The notes under the pieces are model-generated. The model saw only the letters and a program-made list of their open reading frames with translations, made no database searches and was not told the origin of the DNA. A stretch of DNA of 64,000 nucleotides from Nematostella vectensis. Lineage: Eukaryota; Cnidaria; Anthozoa; Actiniaria; Edwardsiidae. A program made the translations under genes and the position numbers. Position 1 is the stretch's first letter, and the number at the start of each line of letters is the position of its first letter. Positions 1 through 14,249 of the stretch are shown here, piece by piece. The stretch is from contig NC_064038.1 in the NCBI RefSeq assembly GCF_932526225.1, positions 14,219,647-14,283,646 on the forward strand. The letters are read 5' to 3'.

Positions 1-2289
1 ATAAGGATGATAAGGATGATAAGGATGATAAGGATGATAAGGATGATAAGGATGATAAGGATGATAAGGATGATAAGGATGATAAGGATGATAAGGATGA
101 TAAGGATGATAAGGATGATAAGGATGATAAGGATGATAAGGATGGTAAGGATGGTAAGGATGGTAAGGATGGTAAGGATGGTAAGGATGGTAAGGATGGT
201 AAGGATGGTAAGGATGGTAAGGATGGTAAGGATGATAAGGATGATAAGGATGATAAGGATGATAAGGATGATAAGGATGATAAGGATGATAAGGATGATA
301 AGGATGGTAAGGATGGTAAGGATGGTAAGGATGGTAAGGATGGTAAGGATGGTAAGGATGGTAAGGATGATAAGGATGATAAGGATGATAAGGATGATAA
401 GGATGATAAGGATGATAAGGATGATAAGGATGATAAGGATGATAAGGATGATAAGGATGATAAGGAAGACAAGGAAGACAAGGAAGACAAGGAAGACAAG
501 GAAGACACGGAAGACACGGAAGACACGGAAGACACGGAAGACACGGAAGACACGGAAGACAAGGAAGACAAGGAAGACAAGGAAGACAAGGAAGACAAGG
601 AAGACAAGGAAGACAAGGAAGACAAGGAAGACAAGGAAGACAAGGAAGACAAGGAAGACAAGGAAGACAAGGAAGACAAGGAAGACAAGGAAGACAAGGA
701 AGACAAGGAAGACAAGGAAGACAAGGAAGACAAGGAAGACAAGGAAGACAAGGAAGACAAGGAAGACAAGGAAGACAAGGAAGACAAGGAAGACAAGGAA
801 GACAAGGAAGACAAGGAAGACAAGGAAGACAAGGAAGACAAGGAAGACAAGGAAGACAAGGAAGACAAGGAAGACAAGGAAGACAAGGAAGACAAGGAAG
901 ACAAGGAAGACAAGGAAGACAAGGAAGACAAGGAAGACAAGGAAGACAAGGAAGACAAGGAAGACAAGGAAGACAAGGAAGACAAGGAAGACAAGGAAGA
1001 CAAGGAAGACATGGAAGACAAGGATGAGAAGGAAGACAAGGATGAGAAGGAAGACAAGGAAGATAAGGATGATAAGGAAGATAAGGAAGATAAGGATGAT
1101 AAGGATGATAAGGATGATAAGGATGATAAGGATGATAAGGATGATAAGGATGATAAGGATGATAAGGATGATAAGGATGATAAGGATGATAAGGATGATA
1201 AGGATGGTAAGGATGATAAGGATGATAAGGATGATAAGGATGGTAAGGATGGTAAGGATGGTAAGGATGGTAAGGATGGTAAGGATGGTAAGGATGGTAA
1301 GGAAGACAAGGAAGACAAGGAAGACAAGGAAGACAAGGAAGACAAGGAAGACAAGGAAGACAAGGAAGACAAGGAAGACAAGGAAGACAAGGAAGACAAG
1401 GAAGACAAGGAAGACAAGGAAGACAAGGAAGACAAGGAAGACAAGGAAGACAAGGAAGACAAGGAAGACAAGGAAGACAAGGAAGACAAGGAAGACAAGG
1501 AAGACAAGGAAGACAAGGAAGACAAGGAAGACAAGGAAGACAAGGAAGACAAGAAAGACAAGAAAGACAAGGAAGACAAGGAAGACAAGGAAGACAAGGA
1601 AGACAAGGAAGACAAGGAAGACAAGGAAGACAAGGAAGACAAGGAAGACAAGGAAGACAAGGAAGACAAGGAAGACAAGGAAGACAAGGAAGACAAGGAA
1701 GACAAGGAAGACAAGGAAGACAAGGAAGACAAGGAAGACAAGGAAGACAAGGAAGACAAGGAAGACAAGGAAGACAAGGAAGACAAGGAAGACAAGGAAG
1801 ACAAGGAAGACAAGGAAGACAAGGAAGACAAGGAAGACAAGGAAGACAAGGAAGACAAGGAAGACAAGGAAGACAAGGAAGACAAGGAAGACAAGGAAGA
1901 CAAGGAAGACAAGGAAGACAAGGAAGACAAGGAAGACAAGGATGATAAGGAAGACAAGGAAGACAAGGAAGAAAAGGATGACAAGGATGACAAGGAAGAC
2001 AAGGAAGACAAGGAAGATAAGGATGATAAGGATGATAAGGGTGATAAGGTTGATAAGGATGATAAGGATGATAAGGATGATAAGGATGATAAGGATGATA
2101 ATAATAATGATAATAATAATGATAATAATAATGATAATAATAATGATAATAATAATGATAATAATAATGATAATAATAATGATAATAATAATGATAATAA
2201 TAATGATAATAATAATGATAATAATAATGATAATAATAATGATAATAATAATGATAATAATAATGATAATAATAATGATAATAATAAAT
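1..2289. repeat. Compound 9-bp and 12-bp microsatellite array
   Basis: The tract starts before the window. It is built from 9-bp units AAGGATGAT, AAGGATGGT and AAGGAAGAC, each forming homogeneous blocks (for example GATGGT blocks near 144-227 and 302-362, and GAAGAC blocks near 463-1010 and 1300-1940). It ends in a 12-bp (GATAATAATAAT)n block from about 2099. Because the main period is a multiple of three, two plus frames stay open (Met-Ile-Arg/Lys-Thr-Arg and Lys-Asp-Asp/Lys-Glu-Asp repeats). I see no splice sites, unique coding sequence or signal peptide, so I treat the long open frames as a by-product of the repeat. Confidence 0.95.
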
Positions 2290-3739
<1,450 letters not shown>

Positions 3740-5480
3740 TTGTAAAAAAAGTCCTTACCACAAATGCTCACATTATGGCTTTTTTTATAAATGGATTCTA
3801 GAGGGGGCACTTGTTTGAGGGGCTATGTAATGTGCTTATTCAATGAGGGGTGTATGTATACCTCAGTGTCAGAACCATCCCCAAAGGACTTCTTTGTATC
3901 CAGCTCTGTATTCATCATGATTCATTTTATTAAAAAAAGGAAGTTTTGTGACACAAATCGTGCTTAATACACAGGTTCTAACACCAAGTTGGAGCCATTG
4001 AGGGTGTATTTCATTGTGTGTGCAGACAAATGGAAAAAGGCATAAAGTGTAAACTGGGGTGAGAAAAAGGCATGGTAAGGGCAAAGGGGTGGTGACTAAT
4101 GGTATGTCTAATTGGGGGTGCTGACACAGGTTGTGAAGATGAAGTAAACTTGTACCATGTTTGATTACTAGGCCTTGGAGATAATAGGAGAATGGGAGTA
4201 TAGTCATACCCTGGGTACCAGAGGCTCCAAGCTTCACTAGAGCAGATATCATATGGAAAATATCTATTCATATTTGGTGATACTTCAGGCTTATTTTTTT
4301 TCTCGCCAGTCTCTATTATATGCACAAAGAGTCTTTTTTTATATATATAAAGGGAATTAAATTAATTTGATTTGATAGGCAAGTCTGAGTGTTGAAGCTC
4401 CCCTTTAAAACTATAGTGATATTAAAAATTTATACGTTTGGGGTATATAGGTTTGAGTAATTGTTTGGGGGGTAAGTTTCTATACTTGGTATATTTTATG
4501 TATAGAACTCAGGTTTGGGTATTTTTTTTTTTTGGGGGGGGGGGGGGGGCTAATTTGACAAAAAGTCCTTATCGCAAATGCTTATTTTAGCATGTTATGC
4601 CCTTCTTTTTACCCCTCTTGTACCAGGTTTGATTACTAGGCCTTGGAGATTCTAGGAGTATGATTGTGCAGTCATAGATATCATACTGTATTGAAAATAA
4701 ATATTTATATTTGGTGATACTTCAGGAGCATTTTTTATCTCATTGCCTATTGCACAGAGTTTGTTTGTTGTCTTTTTTTATAACAATGGAATAAAATTGA
4801 TTTTATTTAATAAGCAAATCGGAGAGTTGAAGCTACCTTATAGCAAGATTTTGTATGCTTGGGCTATAGAATTTAGGTTTGGTTATTTATTTGGGAGGTA
4901 AGTTTCTATGCTTGGTATATTTTATGTATAGAACTCAGGTTTGGGTATTTTTGAGGATGAGTAGGGGGGGGGCTAATTCATCAAAAAGTTCTTATCGCAA
5001 ATGCTTATTTTAACATATTATGCCCCTCTAGCATTAGATTTTAGAGGGGGCACTGGTTTGAGTGGCTATGTAATGCGCTTACTCAATGAGGGCTATTTTA
5101 TGGTGTGTGCAGACAAATATGAAAAGGCATAGAGTGTAAAATTAAAGGTTGAGAAATGCATGGTAAGGGGAGTGAGGTTGTGATGACTGAGGGCATGTCA
5201 CATGTGGTGTGCTCACACAAGGTGCGAAGACAAGGAAGTAAAATTGTACCGGGTTTTATGACTAGGGTCTTGGAGGTGAAGAGGATAGAGTTTTTTTTAT
5301 GAAAGGGAATAAAAATAAATTAAATTTGGTAAGCAAATTTTCCTTCTAAAACTTTTTTACGGGACTGGCAAGTTTCAAGCTTTTGTATGATTTACGAATA
5401 GAACTCAGATTTGGGTTACTTTTTTGGGGGAAGGGGGGGGCTATCTATTCTTGGTGGAGTTTTGGGTATAGAGTTCAGAT
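3740..5480. repeat. Degenerate direct repeats, about three copies
   Basis: Blocks containing AAAGTCCTTA(C/T)C.CAAATGCT recur near 3750, 4562 and 4983. Blocks like TTTGATTACTAGGCCTTGGAG recur near 4158, 4626 and 5247, and AGAGGGGGCACT.GTTTGAG near 3799 and 5042. The segment is therefore an old, diverged local duplication of roughly 400-800 bp units. No coding content was seen. A G homopolymer interrupts it near 4535-4549. Confidence 0.65.
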
Positions 5481-6239
5481 GCAGGTATATTCTTAGGGGT
5501 GGCGCGGTTCCATTCTTTTGGGGGCATAAAATGTTCGTATCTGTCGGAACCAACAGTCATGTTTACAGCTAGAGTGCCCCCCCATGTTGTTGTGGTGGCC
5601 GCAGGGCAAGACATTTAGCTAAAGAATGATAAGAAGGGAACCCCCGAGAGACAAGGGTAGGGTCAAATACTTTTCGGCTAAATGTTGACACGAATTTTCA
5701 TACCTATTCTTCGGCGATTTTTCCCTGTTGTATAGACGTTGGGCCTTGACTCGCACTTTCGTCCTCACAATTCAACCTCCGCTCTCCTCAACTTTCACCA
5801 TACCCTGTGGGCACTCGTTTCGGCTTGTGATGAAAATTGTTTTAGTATGCCATGATCCTCATTAATCCTAGTTTAGTCCTGTCAAGGTTCTAAGCCGTAG
5901 AATTTGGTCCATCACACTCATATTTCTCTTTTTCTAAACGTAAACATTACGAAAAGAGTTCGATTTTACGGCAGTCTCCAATAAAAGCGCTCAATTTGAA
6001 AAGGTTTCCCAAACGATATTTTACTTTCGACCACAGGAACTCATCAATCAAATATCAAACTTGGTATAGAGCAGGATATTTTGATGTTTTGGTCGATTTT
6101 TGCGATGCGACGTCTCGCTAACAAAACAATTATATATAGACAAGGAAAAATTTCTCTTTTAAGTTGAACAAATTGCTGTACTAACTTAAGTACTTAATAA
6201 TCTTCGATGGACAAAAAAAGAGCACAGGATATAGAGACA
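5481..6239. other. Non-coding stretch, nothing recognised
   Basis: Unique-looking A+T-rich sequence. No open frame, splice-site pair or repeat was recognised. Confidence 0.4.
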
Positions 6240-6470
6240 ATAACTGTCATATTCTCAATACAAATCGTCGTCTGAAACTCACCTTAGCAGTGTTTTTCTT
6301 TTTTCTTTCTCTTTGTTGCTTGTGGTTTTGCTCGCTTTTTAATGTGAGTCGACACAACAAGTGACTAATTTCTAGCTGAAAACAGACACCGACTCACGGC
6401 CCTTATTTTTTGGAATATCCTCGCATGAATCTTGACGTGAATGAATATTAGTAGAACTCCTCTAGTTGCC
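6240..6470 (-). repeat. Dispersed 230-bp repeat with a splice-donor edge, copy 1
   Basis: This is homologous to 37870-38130: both contain ATTCTCAATACAAA followed by a complementary donor (minus-strand CACTGC.AAG|GTGAGTTT) and share the following 200 bp. It could be the remains of a duplicated 5' exon or a mobile element carrying a donor site. No protein was recognised. Confidence 0.55.
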
Positions 6471-6494
6471 TTTATCCTTTTGTCACAAAATTTA

Positions 6495-7557
<1,063 letters not shown>

Positions 7558-7563
7558 TTTATT
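7558..7563 (-). promoter_or_regulatory. Polyadenylation signal AATAAA for gene A
   Basis: The minus strand reads AAATAAAGG about 117 bp past the gene A stop codon, a normal position for a poly(A) signal. Other A-rich candidates exist nearby, so the assignment is tentative. Confidence 0.45.
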
Positions 7564-7679
7564 TAAATGAGATTAACCTAGTAACTTGCATTTTGACAAT
7601 TATATTAAATAATATCAAATAAAGGTTTGTAATCTCCATCTTTATCATCAGTTTGATTTATCATCATATTTATCATGAT

Positions 7680-8070
7680 TTAGCATCGCAAAGCGCAATC
7701 TGCCATAATGTCCCCGGATATAGGGCGACTGGTAATCTGTCCCCAAGACAAGATCGGTGTGGCAAAGAAAGAGCCAGTACAACCTTGTGCGTAAACAGCG
7801 TCAATGATGGTCTGGTTAATAGCATAGTCCCAGATGTTGAAGTTCGCCATGTAGTCGTAAAAAAGCTTTGACTGGTCAAAGCCTCCTCCGACAGATCCCT
7901 GGTATTGGCCAATCATCAAAGTACCTTGTGTATCAAAGGAGCCTGAGGAGATGTCTGAATCCTTATGCCCTTGCTCGACCTTATTCTTGTACAACTTGAA
8001 TTTTCCATGCCCATACATGAATACTAGATGCTGCCAAATATTGTCACGATTAAAGCCAGATGGAATTGCA
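7680..8070 (-). CDS. Gene A exon 6: C-terminal half of pentraxin domain, stop codon
   Basis: This is the terminal coding exon of the Apple-EGF-pentraxin gene. The acceptor is TTGTTTTCAG followed by T GCA ATT CCA (phase 2), which joins the phase-2 donor of exon 5. It encodes about 129 residues ending in a TAA at 7680-7682. Visible pentraxin-type features are the WQHLVF strand followed by LYKNKV, the GTLMIGQYQGSVGGGFD stretch typical of the calcium-binding region, FNIWDYAI, and a late Gly-Cys. Pentraxin domains are secreted beta-jelly-roll lectin-like modules that bind ligands in a calcium-dependent way. That role here is inferred from family membership. The exon is intact, with no stop or frameshift. 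The open frame reads upstream of 8070, but that part is intronic because it follows the acceptor and has no family similarity. Confidence 0.88.
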
Positions 8071-8319
8071 CTGAAAACAACAAAGTTGGAATATAGAGAA
8101 AGTCGACATGCAGATGGAAAGACAAGATGGGGATAAAGGGGTAAGTTGGCCAGACACCACCAGATAGACGGACTAAAAGTGTTTCCTCCTACTTCTATGC
8201 ACATAAGGCTCACATTGTATTTTGTGCACGTGTGATGATAGACAGTAGGGAAAATGTGACTGACGTTATATTCTGTTCAAATGTTTGTCTACAGCGCTAA
8301 TAATGTTGTAAAAATGCAG

Positions 8320-10250
8320 ACGTTTTTAGGCTACTGCCGCTTTATCAGTGTCTAAAAGCAACTGAAAGATTGGGCGCGCTTGTATTTAAAATCCTTGAGA
8401 AAAACAATGTCACCTTGGGATGCAAGCTAGGACCAAACTATGCCTGCCTCTTCATGGGCTTTATTAACAGTGAGTTCTAGAAGATTACATAGGAATCAAA
8501 CCCGACCTCTACAAACGCTATATCGATGATATAGTCGGTGCCGCTTCCTGTAGCAAACAAGACATAGGGGATTTCGCTACGTTCTTCAATGACTTTCGTT
8601 TGAATGTCAAACTCACCTGGAACATCTCAGACGAATCATTGGCATTCTTAGATCTTTCTCTACGTCCTACTGTCACTGGGCTTTCTACTAGCATCTACTA
8701 CAAAGAGACGGACTCGCACTCATACCTGAACTACACGTCTTCACACCCCGCTCGCTGCGAAGAATAAATTCAATAAAGTGAACTACTACGCTTAAAGCGC
8801 ATTTGCAGTGAACAGAATGACTTCAACAACAAAGCCGAAGAGATGACTCACTCAAGTATATTAGGCTCTTAGCATCGAATATAACTTTTTGCCTTAAACT
8901 TTTGTTAACATCGCCTTAAATTCATTCTTTTTGGCAAGATGATTAAAGTCGACGGCTTTAACATTTTCGTAATGTTTTCTTGCTGGTGATGACGTCACAT
9001 AATAGATCACGTGACAAAATAGTTTTTAGCCTTTCCGCCGGTGGGGAAAACAGCTTGGACAAAGGTGTTTACTAAATAAGTGTTGACTTTATGTGTGTCA
9101 TATGATTGCGTTTTAGCATCCGGAATTTTCTCTGCCGTTAACAAGATATTTTAATATCTAAATAAAAATATTTAAAAATATTTTGTTAAGTCACGTGACC
9201 TGCTGCGATTTAAAATTTTGATTTGTGGCCGAAGGCTAAACTTTTCTTGCCGGTTAAGACATCAGTGTGCAGACGTGTTTCAAAGGAACATAAAAACATG
9301 CGATGTTTTTTTTATCATAGCGTATCCACCAGCGGATAATTTTATGAAATATTGATTTGCAAAAGTCACGTGATCGGCTGGATGACGTCATCACTCAAAA
9401 TGAAATATTACCAATCAGCTAACATTGCCGAGTTTGATGTTTTGACCAAAAATGGTGCATTTAAGGCAATGTTAACTCACTTTAAGGTAACTTTCAAAAT
9501 TTCAACTTTAGCTAAGGACCCAAGCCTTAATACACTTGAGCAGCGACAACTGAAGTCTCAAGGACAAGGATAACATCCCTCTCATCATAACATACCACTC
9601 TAACAAGCTGGCCATTTCAAGAACCATCCAAAGGTATGAGGCGATCCTACTGAACAATCCCACTACGAACAAAATCTTCCGTAACACCAGAATGATTTGC
9701 GTCTACCGCCGCGACACTAAGGTCAAAGATACACTGGTGCGTAGCTCACTGAGTGACACAACCAACTTGGCTAGTCACAACCAACTGGCTAGTCTATGTG
9801 ATCACCTGTCAAGTCTGTGGTAAGCTCTACATCAACGAGACGGAAAAGATGCTTGCAGAAAGATTCACCGCCACTCAGTGACAGCTAACAGGAGAACTGA
9901 CTCCTCAGGGCGACGACCGCCCTGTTGCCCATCACTTCTTGTTGCCCGAACACCAAGTCTCAGAACTGCTAATATGTATGATAAAATCTGGACACTGGAA
10001 CACTAGAAGTCGCAAAGAGGAAGCGTGCGCAATCTTTAGACACAGAACATTCAAGCCACATGGACTCAATGTTGGTTTCAAATAGATGTAGTTTAAGCGT
10101 GTGCATTTTGTTTTGCTGACACGTTTTGAATACACGCGCGCTCTATCTTTCAGTTGCATTGAAACACTGATGAAGAGGCAGTAGCCTCGAAACGTATTTT
10201 TGAACATTTGAACAAAATATAGCGTGAATGAGCTTTCTAGCTTTCCTTGC
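8320..10250 (+). pseudogene. Penelope-like retroelement remnant 1 (RT plus GIY-YIG)
   Basis: A decayed Penelope-like element lies in gene A intron 5. In broken frames it shows a reverse transcriptase segment with the catalytic YIDD at 8519-8530 (context KRYIDDIVGAASC), then LAFLDLSL and YYKETDSHSYLNYTS, typical of Penelope RTs. After a 690-bp MITE come the thumb-like part (LIITYHSNKLAIS, near 9570-9620) and a C-terminal GIY-YIG endonuclease-like part (LYINETEKMLAERF near 9825, and RPVAHHFLLPEHQ). The 3' non-coding part near 10170 has the GATGAAGAGGCAGTAGCCTCGAAACG type of sequence often seen at Penelope ends. Several stops and frameshifts make it non-functional. Confidence 0.8.
8851..9540. 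mobile_element. 690-bp MITE inside Penelope remnant 1
   Basis: The ends are inverted: CTCAAGTATATTA-GGCT at the left, and TAATACACTTGAG preceded by a matching GCTAAGG..AAGCC at the right. Further in, GTTAACAT.GCCTTAAAT recurs in opposite orientation near 8906 and 9470, so the inverted repeats reach about 100 bp. The interior carries CACGTGAC and TGACGTCA sites (8980-9015, 9190, 9365-9390). Neither the superfamily nor the target duplication is clear. Confidence 0.65.
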
Positions 10251-10643
10251 TATCTCAGTTGAAAGATTACCCTTTGACTTTCGATAGTCGTTACTATACA
10301 AGGGCGTAACGGAATGTGGGGCACAAAGGGCACGTGCCACCCCCTTCCCCACCTCACTCCCCCTCCCCCCCTCACACACACAAACACACACATACAATAA
10401 TTTTGAAAATCCATAAGGAAATTACCAGAAGGGGCATGTCTGTGCCCCTATTATGTTCTCATAGCTGCTGTATCGTGCCCTCCCCTAAAAAATCTAAATA
10501 ATATATATAAAGAAACGACAAAAAATGGGTGACTGTGTTCCCAATATTTTCTTAATGTTTCCCCATCGCCCAGTTCCACCCCACATTTCGAGGGCTGCTA
10601 CAGCTCTGACAACTGATGGTGCGATTTTGGTGTCAGTACTCAC
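10251..10643. other. Gene A intron 5, proximal part
   Basis: Non-coding. It contains a C-rich and CACACA-rich stretch at 10335-10395. Nothing else was recognised. Confidence 0.5.
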
Positions 10644-10887
10644 ACTCCTGTGCCAGCAAACTTGATCTCGGACACACCATCCTTCTTGATGCCAACGCTT
10701 AGTGACTCTGCTGTTGAGCTAGTTGCGTATGAAAATATCATGACGGGGTCTACATTTACATTTGCACCAATTTTCAGCCACACTGATACTGAAAAGGCTC
10801 CAAGCGTTGTAGTAAACGGATTGACGAGTTGGATGAAGTTGGATGTCTTTATACTTGGGAAATACAGTACGCAACCAACACGCGTTG
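10644..10887 (-). CDS. Gene A exon 5: N-terminal half of pentraxin domain
   Basis: A 244-bp exon. The acceptor is a T-rich tract then GCTTTCCAG, phase 1. The donor is GGAGT|GTGAGT, phase 2, matching exon 6. The reading frame gives VGCVLYFPSIKTSNFIQLV, then LGAFSVSVWLKIG, a FSYAT strand and GIKKDGVSEIKFAGTGV. These are the first strands of a pentraxin/LamG-type jelly roll, where the FTVSVWVK-like strand is a family hallmark. The first codon is split with exon 4 (G|CA). No disruption was seen. It lies 18.6 kb from exon 4 because the intron between them is filled with mobile DNA. Confidence 0.88.
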
Positions 10888-12279
10888 CTGGAAAGCAAAA
10901 AAAAAAAATACACCTATTTCAATTAACGTTGACTATAAGAAATTGACAAATGCCTTACACTGCCGGTTAGAGAATACAAGACGTGTCTGTTTATGACTCA
11001 GTGAGGCTATCTAGGTAGTATAGGTGGGACCGAATTAGCCCTTTTTTCGGTGGAATACTAATTGTTCGGTGAAATACGTAATGAGCCTTTGTTGACCTTT
11101 GTTGACACAGGTGGTCCTTTGTTCTCGTTGTTCTCGACCATCTTTTTTTTTTGAGGGGGGAGTTCTTTTGTTCTCGACCATTTGCTTTTAGTCTTTTGTT
11201 GACACAGGTGGTCCTTTGTTCTCGTGCGCAGGAGTAATAATTGTTCGGTGGAATACGCAATAAGCCTTTGTTAACACAGGTGGTCTTTTGTTCTCGACCA
11301 TCTTTTGTTAGGGTTTCCTTTGTTCTCGACCATTTGCTTTTAGAACCAAAACCAAAAAAATAAAAACAATATTGTAATTCATCAATAGTCAAAAATTAGT
11401 AACTCCTCAGAAATTTATTGCCCTAGGATTTTTTGCAATCCATGCGCTAGAGTCTTAGGAGTACGGGGATAATTTTAGATGTTTGCTGCGATGAAAATTA
11501 ATCGAGAAGAGTGAGTTGTTGTGAAATCACAAAAAAGCCCATAAGTCAACCAGGATTTATCGAAAAAAAAATATTTTGGTACCATTACACTCCTGGGAAT
11601 TTTCTCTATCTAGACAAAATAAAGCGATTCAAGATTTTTGATTTTTTAAATTGTCCTTTGCTCTCGACCATGTGCTTTTAGTCTTTTGTTGACACAGATG
11701 TTCCTTTGTTCTCTACCATGTGCTTTTAGTCTTTTGTTAACACAGGCGTTCCTTTGTTTTCCACCATGTGCTTTTAGAACCAAAACCCAAGAAGCAAAAC
11801 AGAAAAATAAAACGAAACAAAAACAGCTCACCTTCCCGCCCCACTCGTTGTGCGAATTCCCATGTTGGTTTGTTTGGTCTTTTTTTCTCGACCATGTGCT
11901 TTTATTTTTATTTTTTTTTGTGTGACACATGTGTTTCTTTGTTCTATTGTTCTCGAACTCTAACGAGAACTGAACTTTTTGTGGTTATTATATTTTTGTA
12001 TTTTGTTCTAGCTCAAAGCTTTTTTTGGTGTATAAAATGTGTGTGCAAATCATCTCTGGGTTGTATTGTTCATTCTTGTAGGTTATTGTATGGAAATAAT
12101 ACGAAGTCGACTAAAAAAAACAACACACCCCATTGTTTAGCGGGCACTTTTTATTCAACGTTAATAAATAAAAAACATTACTAGGGTAACAATTTTGAGA
12201 GCGTTTAAGTATAAAAGTATTTTTAGCTACCACAATTGAAATGGCTTTTACTAGAGGCTAGATTACATAACGTTATTCT

Positions 12280-12803
12280 TTAAAACGGCTTTTTCTCAAC
12301 CCAAGCGGTCCAACTACGATTACAAAATGGTTTATTCCAAGTTGAGACATCTACTTGCTGAGGAATCGGCTGCTCCCTGAACATCTTTGACAGCAGAAAT
12401 TTTCTCTTATTTATCGCCGATTCCGTCGCTTCACTCCAGTCAAACCCGTCATTGTGAATTAGGTTTTTTCGCGTGTCCATGATTTTCTTGAAAGCTGGAT
12501 CCTTCCGTAAAGTACGCATCCACTTTAGATGTCCAAAAAGCACTTTTCGATAGTGGGGAACAATGTCATTGGTTGCTTTGGCTTCAGCCACCTCTTCAGC
12601 GTTTCCTCGCTGCTCATACTTTGCAACAAGCTCTTTCCAATAACCATGGAAGCGATCCATTGATTCTGCTTGGAGACAATCCCAGACATTTGAGATAGTA
12701 TCATCCATACTTTCGTCTGAAGAGGAGTCTTCATTCGGAGTATGGGTTAATTCGAGTTCAAAGTTGTCTGATTGTAAAACGAATTCTTTTTTTCTTTGTG
12801 TTT
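12280..12803 (-). CDS. Unknown protein fragment in the TIR transposon
   Basis: About 174 codons are open. An ATG at 12708 would give 142 residues, and the frame stays open upstream through an acidic, serine-rich stretch (EDSSSDESMDD). The body is charged and helical in look, with VWDCLQ, YWKELVAKYEQRG, HYRKVLFGHLKWMRTLRKDPAFKKIM, then FDWSEATESAINKRKF. Codon use and composition look like a real protein, unlike the A+T-rich surroundings. I do not recognise the family. The location inside TIRs suggests a transposon-encoded protein, and the lack of DDE-type motifs suggests an accessory factor or the end of a larger gene. A host exon captured by the element is the alternative. Confidence 0.5.
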
Positions 12804-12951
12804 ATGATAATCCACTATTCAACAATTATTTTAAGATATACCCCACTTTCACAAATTTTCTCTTTACCTCTCTACCTATGCTCTTAGAACTTATTAGGGT
12901 GGGAGACCCTCAGTTACGGTCTTGTGCTCGGTCCTTATTGGGGGTCATATA

Positions 12952-14249
12952 TGTGACCCGGCAAGTGAAAACGTACACTAGCGAAAAACGTTTTAGGGCA
13001 AATCTGGAAGATCAACGAACGCTTTTTCTATAATGAGGGAACGATCTTGTTAATAATGAGGGAACGATCTTGCTTTGTTATATCGTTCATGAGCAATTTT
13101 GTTCCCGAAGCGCAATCAGGAGAAAGTTTTTTTAAATCGGAAAAAAAACGCTCAACGTTCGGAAGATCGTTCTCTAAAATTCGGAAAGTTCGAGAGATCG
13201 CTCTCTTAAAATTCGGAAGACCGTTCTATTGAAGCTCGGGAGAACATTCTTTAACAATTCGGAAGATCGTCTCTAGAAATTCGGAAGAACGCTCTTAAAG
13301 TTTGAAAGAATGTCCTTGATATATGCCGTATGCAAACTAAGAAAGCGAGTCGAATCTATTTGTATTTGCAACGACATGTAAAACGACAATTTACATTTCC
13401 ATGTTAACGGTGACGACAAAGATATTACGGTTCTCGCTTGCTACTAAAGTCGCGCATCAAACAGACCTGTCTAAAAACGAGTCCTCTATATCTCAGCTTT
13501 CGTTTGCCATTAGGACTGTTAGGGTAGTAACGATACGACAATTGATTTGTTTGAGCCGTATGTAAATTAGGAGAGCGAGTCGGCTGTCGATATTTTCTTG
13601 TCTTTTCAAAACAAAATGTTAATGGCGACCACAACTTTACTATAACGGTTTTGCGCTTGCTATTAAACTCGCGCATCAATAAAACCTCCTAAAAAAGAAT
13701 CTCCTATATCTCAAACTTTAATTTGCTATTACGATAATCGATTATGAGACGTATGCAAATTAAGTAAACTTTACTTGTCTTTGCAAAACATCAACTTGTT
13801 AAGCTGAAATATAGCTCAAAATTAAAATTAACAAACCATGCATCTCAAAAGAGCGATGTTGTCTTTTTGGTAACGATTTCCAAAATCGGAAGAAGGTTTT
13901 TGCCTTCATGGTTTTCCCGCACTGATAAACGTTTTTCAAATCCCGGAAAGTTCTTGTCTTCTTGAAGCCGATCATTTCTCCGGATGAACGATCTTGAAAA
14001 TCGGAAAATCGTTCTCGCCTTCGAGTGTTAACCTCGGCGATGAACGATTTTAAAAACAGGGAGAACGATCTTGTCTTCGGAAGAACGATATTGCCTTCGG
14101 ACAGACGATCTTGACTTCGGGGATATAGTTTCTCGTATGAACCTGATATCGTCTGAATATCGTAAAAACGTTCTGTATAATCTGTCAAACGTTTCGTTCA
14201 TAGCCTGAACGCTTTTTCTTTATTATATGTTTTCCCTTGGCAGGTCACA
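12952..14249. mobile_element. 1.3-kb MITE, family B copy 1 (nested)
   Basis: The TIRs start TGTGACC(C/T)GGCAAG.GAAAACGTACACTA and are inverted at the right end (14200-14249). The whole unit is repeated at 41084-42399 with high identity. The interior is full of short GAACGATCTTG, CGGAAGAACG and AAAATCGGA motifs in both orientations, giving a quasi-palindromic structure. TA flanks the left end and TG (probably a decayed TA) the right, consistent with a Tc1/mariner-type target. It is nested in the 3.75-kb transposon and so inserted later. Confidence 0.8.

Noticed and set aside
7953-8136. Plus-strand frames over the gene A last exon
   Set aside because: Shadows of the pentraxin exon on the other strand.
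8071-8213. Upstream extension of the pentraxin frame
   Set aside because: It lies beyond a strong acceptor site, has no family similarity, and the phase-2 join to exon 5 explains the domain better.
10305-10620. hAT-like MITE starting AAGGGCGTAACGGA
   Set aside because: The matching inverted right end could not be found.
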